A stretch of 14,175 bases of DNA from DASPLH01 sp035627675 (GTDB lineage: Bacteria; Acidobacteriota; Terriglobia; Terriglobales; Acidobacteriaceae). Where the stretch lies: assembly GCA_035627675.1 (NCBI GenBank), contig DASPLH010000274.1, positions 1-14,175 on the forward strand, given 5' to 3'. Positions 1-6,337 of this stretch are shown here, one piece after another. The translations under genes were made by a program, and so were the position numbers. Every line of letters begins with the position of its first letter. The stretch's first letter is position 1. Under the pieces are notes generated by a model. The model saw nothing but the letters and a program-made list of their open reading frames with translations. It ran no database searches and had not been told where the DNA came from.

Positions 1-1289
1 ATGTACACGATGGCCGGATATTTACCGTTGCGAATGATGTTGTGCGGCACGTATGCGTAGGCCGAGATCGTCCACTTGCCGTCGCGGCTGGGGTAGCGAA
101 CGAGCGACGGCTGCACCATGTCTTCGGGACGCACACCAGCCACCAGCGAGATGGTGAGTTGCGTGTTGTTCTGTGTGTTGAGGTCGTACGTCCAGAGGTC
201 GTTCGGCAAGGTCGGGCCGTTGTGGTGGTAGAGGAGCTTGCCGCCGTCCGGGCTGAAAGCCGTCGGGTTCCCCGCAACAGAGTTGACGCCCACCGGCAGC
301 GCTAGTTTGGAGGTCTTGCTGGTTCGCAGGTCGTGGACGTAGATGTGCTGCTCGCCATCGACGTTGGCGGTCCAGGTCACAAGCTTGCCGTCGCGAGAGA
401 AGCCTCCGGCCTCGATCTCCCACTTGTCTTGCGTGAGCCATTGAATCTTCTTCGTCGCGATCTCCAGCAGCCCAACGTTGTCGTAGCCGTTTGCCGCGTT
501 GGAGGTGATCAGCAGCGTCGTGCCATCGGGCGAGAACTCTTCGGCCGAATACGTCCGGTCGCCCTCATGCGCCGTCAGGTTCGTGATCTGTCCTGTCGCC
601 AGATCGGCGATCAGGATGTTCGAGTCCTTGCCGCTGGCGTGGTCCTGCGTCCATGCGAGCAACTTGCCGTCCGCCGACCAGACCGGACTCATGTTGCCGA
701 GTTCGCGGGGGGAGTTGCGCGTGATGTGACGCGTCTTGCGCGTGGCGACATCGATGATGTCGATTTCGAAGCTCGGCGAAGTCTTCGGCTTCGTCATGTA
801 CGCGATCTGCTTGCCGTCCGGCGACCACTGCGGAGCCTCTTCGGCCGTCTGCCGAGAAGCGGTCAGGTTCACGACCTCTCCGTTACGCGGCGAAACGAGA
901 AAGATGTCCCACTGCTCGTCGCCGTCATAGTCGCTCATGTAAGCGATGTACTTGCCGTCCGGCGACCATGTGGGCGAAGCCTGGCGCTGGTCGCTGATCG
1001 TCAACTGGCGCGGCCAGCCACCGCCGGCCGGAACAAGCCACAGGTTATTGCGTCCCGAGATGTTGCTGACGAAGACGACTTGTTTGCCGTCCGGCGACCA
1101 TGACGAGCCGCCGACGGCGCGCGTCATGTACAGCTTCTCGATCGAGAGCGGTTGCAGGTCTTCGACCGGAGTGGTTTCCAACAGTTTCGGATCGGTGATG
1201 GCCGACGGTGCCGGGAGAGTCTGGGTGAGAGTCGTTGTGCTCATGATGAGAATCGAGAGAACCAATACGAACCAATGCCGAGAACCCAT
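1..1289 (-). CDS. S9 family (prolyl oligopeptidase-like) peptidase, exported, 3' part outside window
   Basis: The reading frame is open from an ATG at 1289 to the left edge, about 429 codons. It begins with a basic and hydrophobic signal-like segment (residues 1-25). It then carries seven PD40/TolB-type repeats built on W/F-S-P-D-G-K, such as SSWSPDGKQVVF and PTWSPDGKYIAY, which is the count expected for a seven-bladed beta-propeller. The visible part ends at GKYPAIVY, the segment that in S9 dipeptidyl-aminopeptidase-like enzymes leads into the alpha/beta-hydrolase domain. The Ser-Asp-His triad is therefore outside the window and catalysis cannot be confirmed. By family it would be an exported peptidase acting on oligopeptides. 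The start is supported by AAGGGA (1300-1295), 5 nt upstream. It follows nth after 61 nt on the same strand and may be co-transcribed. A TolB-like non-enzymatic propeller is the alternative, less likely because of the C-terminal YPAIVY. Confidence 0.85.
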   Translation of the reverse strand, partial: MGSRHWFVLVLSILIMSTTTLTQTLPAPSAITDPKLLETTPVEDLQPLSIEKLYMTRAVGGSSWSPDGKQVVFVSNISGRNNLWLVPAGGGWPRQLTISDQRQASPTWSPDGKYIAYMSDYDGDEQWDIFLVSPRNGEVVNLTASRQTAEEAPQWSPDGKQIAYMTKPKTSPSFEIDIIDVATRKTRHITRNSPRELGNMSPVWSADGKLLAWTQDHASGKDSNILIADLATGQITNLTAHEGDRTYSAEEFSPDGTTLLITSNAANGYDNVGLLEIATKKIQWLTQDKWEIEAGGFSRDGKLVTWTANVDGEQHIYVHDLRTSKTSKLALPVGVNSVAGNPTAFSPDGGKLLYHHNGPTLPNDLWTYDLNTQNNTQLTISLVAGVRPEDMVQPSLVRYPSRDGKWTISAYAYVPHNIIRNGKYPAIVY

Positions 1290-1350
1290 CGCTGTCCCTT
1301 CCAAAGAAGATCAACAGCAGAGGATACCCTTCAGGCTCACGCAAACCAAG

Positions 1351-2211
1351 CTACGGCTGCGCCGTGATGTGGATGGGCACCGTGCTCCAGGTCTTGTCGG
1401 CCGCGTGGCAGATGGTTTCCAGCGGGCACTCGGCGCATTTGGGTAGTCGCGCCACGCAGAGCGCGCGTCCGTGGTGGATGACCTGGTGCGAGAAGTCAAT
1501 CCAGCGCTCGCGCGGGATCACTTTCATCAAGTCCTGCTCGATCTTCTGCGCGTCGTTCTCCTGCGTCAGCTCCAACCGGCGCGAGATGCGATGCACGTGC
1601 GTATCGACCACCACGCCTTCGGCCTTGCCGAACCAACTGCCGAGCACGACGTTCGCGGTCTTGCGGGCGACGCCCGGCAGTGAAAGAAGCGCCTGCATGT
1701 CGTCCGGAACCTTGCCTCCGAAGTTGCCGACGACCTCGCGAGCGGCTCCAACCACCGACTTCGACTTGTTGCGGAAAAACCCTGTGCTGCGGATGTCCGG
1801 TTCGAGTTCCTCGGGATCGAGGGCGGCGAAGTGCTTCGGCGTCGGATACTTCTTGAAAAGCCCCGGCGTCACCATGTTCACGCGAACATCGGTGCACTGC
1901 GCGGAAAGGATGGTCGCGACCAGCAGTTCCCAGGCGTTCGAGTGCGTAAGCGCGCACTTCACATCCGGGTAGGTCTGGCCTAGGCGCTTCAGGATCTCCT
2001 GAACGCGGTCAGGCGCGAGCGGGTTATAAGTCTTCGGGGGCTTGATCGCCTCGCCGACGGCGTTGAGCGCAGCCCTGGGCCGGGCGGCTTTGGCCGGAGC
2101 CGGCGGGCTCGGAGCCGACGCTTTTACCGGCCTTGCTCCTCCGCGAACCTTCTCTGCGGCTGTGTGACGACCTGATTTCGAGGGCTGTCTTGGCATGTTC
2201 CCGCGCGCCAT
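1351..2211 (-). CDS. nth: Endonuclease III, DNA glycosylase/AP lyase
   Basis: This is a base-excision repair enzyme that removes oxidised pyrimidines and nicks the abasic site. The 286-residue frame contains the helix-hairpin-helix LPGVARKTANVVL with the catalytic Lys at 184. The catalytic Asp is at 203 in VVDTHVHRISRRL. A C-terminal [4Fe-4S] signature C252-x6-C259-x2-C262-x5-C268 is complete. Compared with E. coli Nth (211 residues) there is an extra N-terminal stretch of about 60 residues rich in Ala, Pro, Lys and Arg, probably disordered and possibly DNA-contacting. The start is uncertain: ATG at 2211 or ATG at 2196 (MPRQPSK), neither with a convincing Shine-Dalgarno sequence. It is divergent from hemQ, with only 67 nt between the start codons. 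The family call is firm and only the first five residues are in doubt. Confidence 0.95.
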   Translation of the reverse strand: MARGNMPRQPSKSGRHTAAEKVRGGARPVKASAPSPPAPAKAARPRAALNAVGEAIKPPKTYNPLAPDRVQEILKRLGQTYPDVKCALTHSNAWELLVATILSAQCTDVRVNMVTPGLFKKYPTPKHFAALDPEELEPDIRSTGFFRNKSKSVVGAAREVVGNFGGKVPDDMQALLSLPGVARKTANVVLGSWFGKAEGVVVDTHVHRISRRLELTQENDAQKIEQDLMKVIPRERWIDFSHQVIHHGRALCVARLPKCAECPLETICHAADKTWSTVPIHITAQP

Positions 2212-2222
2212 GCCCTGCAGAT

Positions 2223-2228
2223 TACAAT
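2223..2228 (+). promoter_or_regulatory. Candidate -10 element for hemQ
   Basis: TACAAT lies 50 nt upstream of the hemQ ATG, inside TTACAATGG. The same 9-mer occurs upstream of the E1 gene at 13110-13118. I found no matching -35 hexamer at 16-18 bp. On the minus strand the same bases read TGTAAT-like, 9 nt from the nth ATG, so divergent promoters may overlap here. The call rests on a hexamer match only. Confidence 0.3.
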
Positions 2229-2278
2229 GGACGACGGGTTTGCGACAAAAACACTGTCAGTCGCGACGAGGTGAGTTC

Positions 2279-3205
2279 ATGGCGTCCGAGAACGTTGGAG
2301 TGCAGGTGCGCTCCGAAGAGATTTACGGCGTGCCGATGACAATCGAAGGATCGAGCGTGTTGCACCAGGTGTTTCGCTTCCGCTGGGCCGACTGGCGCAA
2401 GCGGTCCGCATCCGAGCGCCAGCAGATCGTCGCCGAGGCGGAGAAGGCGTTCAGCGCCGCCGAACAGGACGGCACTACGGCCGTGTACTCGATCCTCGGA
2501 CACAAGGGCGACCTCCTGCTGATGCACTTCCGCGACTCATTCCAGGAGCTGAACAGCACGGAGCTCGCCTGGAACAGCCTGCGGCTCCAGGAGTTCTGCG
2601 AGCCGGCGACGTCGTACTTGTCGATCGTGGAATTGAGCCTGCACGACTCCTCGCTCAAGCTCTACAGGAGCATGGCCGAGCAGGGAATTGAACCCTTTTC
2701 CGAAGCGTGGAACGCCCAGGTGCAGGAAACGATGGAGCGGCAGCGGCAGGCCATGGCTCCGCGACTGTTCCCGAAAATCCCCGAGACGACCTACGTCTGC
2801 TTCTACCCGATGGACCGCCGGCGCGGCGAAGACAAGAACTGGTACACGCTGCCGATCGACGATCGCCAGCGCCAGATGGATCAGCACGGTACCGTGGGGC
2901 GGCGCTACGCGGGCAAGGTGCAGCAGGTCGTGTCCGGCTCCGTTGGATTCGACGATTGGGAGTGGGCCGTAACGCTGTTCTCCAACGATCCCGTCCAGTT
3001 CAAGAAACTCATCTACGAAATGCGCTTCGACGAGGTGAGTGCGGTCTATTCGAACTTTGGACAGTTCATGGTGGGCCTGCGTTGTCCTTTGTCGCAGCTT
3101 GGTTCGCTCTTAGACGGAACCGCCCCGAAGTTTGACGCGAAGGACTTGCCATCGCCGATGGGCCGTCCCCAGCATCCGGGTGGCGGGCGACCGCAGGGAA
3201 GCTGA
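2279..3205 (+). CDS. hemQ: Coproheme decarboxylase HemQ (chlorite dismutase-like family)
   Basis: HemQ performs the last step of the coproporphyrin-dependent heme pathway, decarboxylating two propionates of coproheme to give heme b. The 308-residue protein shows the family landmarks. The catalytic Tyr is Y176 in YPMDRR and the proximal heme ligand is H203 in QHGTVGRRYAGKV. The distal residue is Gln (Q216); true chlorite dismutases have Arg there. The signature SGSVGFDDWEW and the FKKLIYEMRFDEVSAVYSNFG block follow. Spacing matches Listeria HemQ (Y147, H174, Q187) with a constant offset of 29, which also puts R162 at the R133 position. The lysine usually two residues after the YPM methionine is Arg here (R180). 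About 30 C-terminal residues are Pro/Gly-rich and look disordered. The start is ATG 2279 with GAGGTGA 4 nt upstream; the longer in-frame extension to 2195 overlaps nth and was rejected. It is followed by the 76-residue gene and dedA. Confidence 0.92.
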   Translation: MASENVGVQVRSEEIYGVPMTIEGSSVLHQVFRFRWADWRKRSASERQQIVAEAEKAFSAAEQDGTTAVYSILGHKGDLLLMHFRDSFQELNSTELAWNSLRLQEFCEPATSYLSIVELSLHDSSLKLYRSMAEQGIEPFSEAWNAQVQETMERQRQAMAPRLFPKIPETTYVCFYPMDRRRGEDKNWYTLPIDDRQRQMDQHGTVGRRYAGKVQQVVSGSVGFDDWEWAVTLFSNDPVQFKKLIYEMRFDEVSAVYSNFGQFMVGLRCPLSQLGSLLDGTAPKFDAKDLPSPMGRPQHPGGGRPQGS

Positions 3206-3266
3206 CTCGCACTCTTGAGGTGCGGAACGCTTGGTACACTGATCCGGAAACAATGGAGATTTACTG

Positions 3267-3497
3267 ATGGCTGTGAAGGCCTTGCAACTTGGACAGGTGT
3301 GGCGTCACGACGACACCGGCCAGAACTATCTTGTCACCAAGCTCTACAACGAAGTCTTCTCGCAGTTCGCGATGCTTCGTCCCGCGGATTCCACTGCGGC
3401 TACGACCGAGACGCGCCGGGTGAAGGTGGCGAAGAGCGCCGAAGGCGCGTCGCTGCCCGGCTACACGTTCACCCAAGACTCGAACGAACAGTTCTAA
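3267..3497 (+). CDS. Unknown small protein, 76 residues
   Basis: I do not recognise a family. The ATG at 3267 is preceded by GGAGA (3255-3259) at a 7-nt spacing, a good ribosome binding site. The product is soluble, with no signal peptide, membrane segment or cysteine. The first half alternates hydrophobic and polar residues (LQLGQVWRHDDTGQNYLVTKL), suggesting a small beta-rich fold, perhaps SH3-like, but that is a guess. The C-terminal part is polar. It lies 61 nt after hemQ and 29 nt before dedA on the same strand with no terminator between, so the three genes probably share a transcript. TACACT at 3235-3240 could give it its own start point. Codon usage is GC-rich like its neighbours, which supports a real gene. 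Confidence 0.75.
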   Translation: MAVKALQLGQVWRHDDTGQNYLVTKLYNEVFSQFAMLRPADSTAATTETRRVKVAKSAEGASLPGYTFTQDSNEQF

Positions 3498-3526
3498 CCC
3501 GGTAACCGGATTCGCGGAAGGCTCGC

Positions 3527-4180
3527 ATGATCGAACAATTTTTCGCGCTCGCATTTCAGTTCGTACGCTGGGTCATAGACGCCACGGGATACCCCGGCAT
3601 CGTGATCCTGATGGCGATCGAGTCCGCCTGCATTCCACTGCCGTCGGAAATCATCATGCCGTTCGCCGGCTTCCTGGTCACCGAGGGACGCTTCAACCTG
3701 TTCTGGGCGGCGACAGCCGGAGCTTTCGGCTGCAATGTCGGCTCGGTGCTCGCCTATGAAGTTGGCGCCTACGGCGGACGTCCGCTGATCGAGAAGTACG
3801 GCAAGTACATCCTGCTGAATCAGCGCGACCTCGAGATTGCGGACAAGTTCTTCCATAAGTACGGAGCCGCCACGGTCTTCATCGGACGACTGCTGCCGGT
3901 GATCCGCACCTTCATCGCGCTCCCCGCGGGTATCGCCCGCATGCCGCGTTTGAAGTTCCACATCTATACGTTCATCGGATCGTGGCCCTGGTGCTTCGGA
4001 CTGGCGTGGCTTGGCGTGAAGCTTGGTCAGAACTGGATGGACATCAAGCCGTATTTCCTGCGCTTCAAGGAAGTGATTGCGGTATTCCTGATCGTCGCCG
4101 TTGTGTACTTCATCTGGACGCACTGGCAGCACAGGGTAAAAGGCGCGGCAGCAAGGGCCGAAGCGGCAGAAGCAGAATAG
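3527..4180 (+). CDS. DedA family integral membrane protein
   Basis: DedA-family (VTT/SNARE-associated domain) proteins are inner-membrane proteins. Several members take part in recycling lipid carriers such as undecaprenyl phosphate or phosphatidylethanolamine; which substrate applies here cannot be told from sequence. The 217-residue protein has the N-terminal motif E32-S-A-C-I-P-L-P-S-E41 in the first re-entrant region. The conserved F-I-G-R-L-L-P-V-I-R stretch (118-127) is followed by LPAGIARM (132-139), and hydrophobic segments lie around 22-50, 59-80, 143-167 and 182-199. The C-terminus is a short Ala/Glu-rich cytoplasmic tail. The start ATG 3527 has GGAAGG (3516-3521) 5 nt upstream. It is last in the hemQ-76aa-dedA cluster and is followed by a strong terminator. 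Full length for the family, so probably functional. Confidence 0.92.
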   Translation: MIEQFFALAFQFVRWVIDATGYPGIVILMAIESACIPLPSEIIMPFAGFLVTEGRFNLFWAATAGAFGCNVGSVLAYEVGAYGGRPLIEKYGKYILLNQRDLEIADKFFHKYGAATVFIGRLLPVIRTFIALPAGIARMPRLKFHIYTFIGSWPWCFGLAWLGVKLGQNWMDIKPYFLRFKEVIAVFLIVAVVYFIWTHWQHRVKGAAARAEAAEAE

Positions 4181-4214
4181 TCGTAGGATCTCCACGGATA
4201 GTTAGTCCTGGAAC

Positions 4215-4255
4215 AGCGCCACTTGTCCTCAGCGAAGTGGCGCTTTTGTTTTATT
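4215..4255 (+). terminator. Intrinsic terminator after dedA
   Basis: A perfect 10-bp stem AGCGCCACTT (4215-4224) / AAGTGGCGCT (4235-4244) with a 10-nt loop is followed directly by a T-rich tract TTTTGTTTTATTT. It ends the hemQ-76aa-dedA transcript. Confidence 0.9.
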
Positions 4256-4335
4256 TGCGTGCCTGTCCTGATATCAATTGCACGAACACTCTGTGGACCT
4301 TACCGTTGTATGTTCCTGCCGTTCGGGATAACAGC

Positions 4336-4680
4336 ATGGCAAAGCTCTCGCGCATACGGTACGTTGCCGCTGCAGTGCACGCCGGATTATTCCTTGTTGG
4401 GTGCGCGTTGTTCGTAAGCGAACCGCAACCGCTGGTAAACGGAATCGCCGGAACCCTGTTGTTCGGTCTGTTCTTGGCGGACAGGCCGATTTCGTCCTAT
4501 GCCGTCGCTGCGATGTTCACAGGCCGCAATCTGTTTGTTTGGACGATCACTTGGGGAGTGATCGGGACCCTGTGGTGGTTCTTTTTGGGTTGTGTAATCG
4601 AACTGGCGGTACGCGTGTCCGTGTTCGGGTTCCAATCGGCTTCTCGCTGCTTCCGGAGGAAGCCCACTGCTACTCACTGA
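4336..4680 (+). CDS. Small integral membrane protein, unknown, 114 residues
   Basis: No family is recognised. From ATG 4336 the product begins MAKLSRIRYV and has about three hydrophobic segments: residues 9-27, 35-49, and 66-88 with the Trp-rich run FVWTITWGVIGTLWWFFLG. It ends in a basic, cysteine-containing tail. The ribosome binding site is poor (only GGGATA). A weak TTGCAC-17-TACCGT promoter-like pair lies at 4278-4306. The gene stands alone between the dedA terminator and a second hairpin at 4703-4729. Its codon usage is less GC-biased than its neighbours (several TTG, GTA and TTT codons). That could mean a recently acquired or fast-evolving orphan, or a frame open by chance. The membrane-protein hydrophobicity pattern argues for a real gene. 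Confidence 0.55.
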   Translation: MAKLSRIRYVAAAVHAGLFLVGCALFVSEPQPLVNGIAGTLLFGLFLADRPISSYAVAAMFTGRNLFVWTITWGVIGTLWWFFLGCVIELAVRVSVFGFQSASRCFRRKPTATH

Positions 4681-4698
4681 TAGATGAGATCCTGCCAG

Positions 4699-4731
4699 GG
4701 TGCCCCACGTTCGCGAAGCTAACGTGGGGTA
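4699..4731. repeat. CCCCACGTT palindrome, REP-like copy 1 (possible weak terminator)
   Basis: A perfect 9-bp inverted repeat CCCCACGTT (4703-4711) / AACGTGGGG (4721-4729) with a 9-nt loop, preceded by GGTG. There is no T-run after it (TAGTCCTT), so it is a poor intrinsic terminator. It closely resembles the hairpin at 5289-5317 (shared TTCGC and CTA in the loop) and shares GTGCCCCAC with the elements near 9753-9812. I read it as one member of a dispersed intergenic palindrome family. Confidence 0.6.
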
Positions 4732-4797
4732 GTCCTTCGCCCAACACGGCACTCATGCTGCTCTTTCGCTACAAACAACCAGCTCCCACCTCCTGAT

Positions 4798-4826
4798 TTG
4801 AATTAGTTCATTGCCCGCCATAGACT
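4798..4826 (+). promoter_or_regulatory. Sigma-70-like promoter of the ACT-domain gene
   Basis: TTGAAT (4798-4803), 17-bp spacer, TAGACT (4821-4826). Both hexamers match the sigma-70 consensus at most positions, and the spacing is ideal. It sits 31 nt upstream of the ATG at 4858 in a region otherwise free of coding sequence. This is the best -35/-10 pair in the window. Confidence 0.55.
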
Positions 4827-4857
4827 CCTGACCCTTGAGAACACCGAGGAGGCAGCT

Positions 4858-5268
4858 ATGCCTGCAAACAAGGAGTTTTCGGTCCGCATGGAAGACAAGC
4901 CTGGCACTCTGGGCAAGTTCTGCCGCGCGCTGGCGGAACGCGGAGTGAATATCGTGGCTTTTGAAGCTTGGCCAGCCCAATGGAACAGTGAGGTTCGGCT
5001 GGTGGTGGACAATCCCCAAAGCGCGAAAACGGCATTGGACAACCACAAGGTCGACTACTCGGAGCGCGATGTTGCTCTGGTCAAGATCCCGCACCGCCCC
5101 GGTGAGCTGGCCAGGGCAGCCTCGCAACTAGGCGACGCCAGTATCAACGTCGATTACGCGTACGGCGGAGTCGAACCCACAACGAACTCTCCAATGCTGA
5201 TTTTTGGCGTTGCGGATGTGTCGAAAGCGGTGAAGGTTTTGGACGAAGCCTTCTCTAAGGCCGCTTGA
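4858..5268 (+). CDS. Tandem ACT-domain protein
   Basis: The protein has 136 residues and consists only of two ACT domains. The first is residues 5-66, with the ligand-loop motif MEDKPGTLGKFCRALAERGVNI. The second is residues 70-134, with IPHRPGELARAASQLGDASINV. ACT domains typically bind amino acids or other small ligands at dimer interfaces; stand-alone ACT proteins are thought to sense amino-acid status, but no target is evident here. The start ATG 4858 has a near-perfect Shine-Dalgarno GAGGAGG (4846-4852) at 5 nt. It is a single-gene transcription unit with its own promoter and terminator, which fits an independently expressed regulator. No DNA-binding or catalytic domain is attached. The ACT assignment is firm and the ligand is unknown. 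Confidence 0.88.
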   Translation: MPANKEFSVRMEDKPGTLGKFCRALAERGVNIVAFEAWPAQWNSEVRLVVDNPQSAKTALDNHKVDYSERDVALVKIPHRPGELARAASQLGDASINVDYAYGGVEPTTNSPMLIFGVADVSKAVKVLDEAFSKAA

Positions 5269-5282
5269 TTGAACTGAAAGAC

Positions 5283-5329
5283 ATCCAGCCCCACGGCTTC
5301 GCAACCTAGCGTGGGGTTTTTGTCTGGAT
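5283..5329 (+). terminator. Intrinsic terminator after ACT gene (palindrome copy 2)
   Basis: The stem CCCCACG (5289-5295) / CGTGGGG (5310-5316) is followed by TTTTT (5317-5321). Outer ATCCAG (5283-5288) and CTGGAT (5324-5329) can also pair around the T-run. The stop of the convergent SDR gene overlaps its right end. The core resembles the palindrome at 4703-4729, so this may be a repeat copy used as a terminator. Confidence 0.8.
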
Positions 5330-6171
5330 CAAAGGCCGACTTTCCTGGCCACAATCCTCTCGTAGGACTTCCACGGTACGAGGCGCTGCACCCAGGTGAA
5401 GAGCTTCGCGTCGCGTCCCACCACGTATCGGAGATGTGGATTCGGCTCGCTGGCTACGGCGGCGATCAGGCGTGCGACTTCCCGGGCGTCACGCTTCACC
5501 ACCTGCTGTTGAACGTGGTCGCGAAACTTCAGCGAGCGCTCGTGGTTCGGGGAGTCCTTGTCGAAGGCGCGTCTGGCCACCCTGACGTTCTTCTCCCAGA
5601 TGTCGGTCTCAAACGAGCCGGGTTCGACGATCACGACCCGGATGCCAAGGGGATTCATCTCAAGCCGCAATGCCTCGCTCCAGCCCTCAAGCGCGAATTT
5701 CGAGGCCGAATAGCTGCTGATGCCGGGGTGAGCCATGCGTCCGGCGATGGATGTGACCTGGATGACATGTCCCGAGCGCTGCGCGCGCATCTGCGGCAGA
5801 ACTGCCTTGGTCACAGAGACGGCCCCGAAGAAGTTCGTCTCGAATTGTTCCCGGAGCTCCTCGAGCGACACGTCTTCGGCAAAGCCAGCCATGCTGAAAC
5901 CGGCGTTATTGACCAGGACGTCGATGCGACCGTGATCGCGGACGACATCGGCCACAAACGGCTCGTGCGACGCGAACTCCGTCACATCGAGCCGCCGGAC
6001 CTCGATGCAGGGTGGGTTTCCGCACTCGGCGATCGTGCGGTCCAGGCGATCGCGTTTCGCGAAATTCCGAATCGTCGCGATCACCTTGAAACCTCTGCGG
6101 GCGAGTTCGACCGATGACAGAAGTCCGAATCCGCTGGATGCGCCGGTAACGACTGCAACTTTCTTGTCCAT
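5329..6171 (-). CDS. Short-chain dehydrogenase/reductase (classical SDR)
   Basis: This is an NAD(P)-dependent oxidoreductase of unknown substrate. The 280-residue protein has the Rossmann motif T9-G-A-S-S-G-F-G16 and N-N-A-G (88-91). The catalytic tetrad Asn113, Ser141, Tyr154, Lys158 is complete (TNFFG, TSIAG, YSASK), followed by the PG motif at 184-185 (EPGSFETDIW). The C-terminal region (about 195-280) is longer than in minimal 250-residue SDRs, as in YbbO/retinol-dehydrogenase-like members. An Arg at 35 and Lys/Arg after the second strand hint at NADP(H) preference, but weakly. I chose ATG 6171 (MDKKVAVVTG) because the nucleotide fold starts immediately; the 27-residue upstream extension to 6252 is unlike SDRs. 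It is convergent with the ACT gene and divergent from inositol-3-phosphate synthase, with 166 nt between start codons. Confidence 0.9.
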   Translation of the reverse strand: MDKKVAVVTGASSGFGLLSSVELARRGFKVIATIRNFAKRDRLDRTIAECGNPPCIEVRRLDVTEFASHEPFVADVVRDHGRIDVLVNNAGFSMAGFAEDVSLEELREQFETNFFGAVSVTKAVLPQMRAQRSGHVIQVTSIAGRMAHPGISSYSASKFALEGWSEALRLEMNPLGIRVVIVEPGSFETDIWEKNVRVARRAFDKDSPNHERSLKFRDHVQQQVVKRDAREVARLIAAVASEPNPHLRYVVGRDAKLFTWVQRLVPWKSYERIVARKVGL

Positions 6172-6200
6172 ATAGTCCCGATTGAGCGGAGTTACTTTAC

Positions 6201-6229
6201 AACCACTCTGTGTCGCAGTTCGAGTGGTT
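6201..6229. promoter_or_regulatory. Inverted repeat between SDR and ino1, candidate operator
   Basis: AACCACTC (6201-6208) and GAGTGGTT (6222-6229) form a perfect 8-bp dyad, 13 nt apart. The arm centres are 21 bp apart, about two helical turns. It lies in the intergenic region between two divergent genes, 30 nt from the SDR start and 108 nt from the ino1 start, where an operator could act on either. It has no T-run, so it is not a terminator. Confidence 0.4.
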
Positions 6230-6305
6230 CTAGCCGCAGCAGAGTACAACACGGTTTACAAATCGCCCTGCGGGTGAAAAGATATCGAGTTTGTAACCCG
6301 CAACA

Positions 6306-6311
6306 TATACT
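6306..6311 (+). promoter_or_regulatory. Candidate -10 element of inositol-3-phosphate synthase gene
   Basis: TATACT (5 of 6 to consensus) lies 26 nt upstream of the ATG at 6338. No good -35 hexamer is visible at 16-18 bp. The placement upstream of the AGGAAG ribosome binding site (6319-6324) is sensible. Confidence 0.35.
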
Positions 6312-6337
6312 GCATTCAAGGAAGTGACGCACTCGAA

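Noticed and set aside
664..1100. CRISPR-like or satellite repeat from the 17-bp units
   Set aside because: Spacing is irregular and the units encode the WSPDGK motif of propeller blades.
333..1103. Long plus-strand open frame opposite the S9 peptidase
   Set aside because: It is a shadow of the PD40 repeats: the minus-strand frame has signal peptide, repeats and ribosome binding site, and this frame has none.
2279..3205. Chlorite dismutase
   Set aside because: The distal residue is Gln 13 positions after the heme His, and the catalytic Tyr of HemQ is present; chlorite dismutases carry Arg there.
3498..3511. CCGGTAACCGG palindrome before dedA as an operator
   Set aside because: It is very short, with a 1-nt centre, lies just after a stop codon inside an apparent operon, and has no promoter beside it.
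5311..6117. 268-codon plus-strand open frame
   Set aside because: It is antisense to the SDR gene with its complete catalytic tetrad, and it has no recognisable motif or ribosome binding site.
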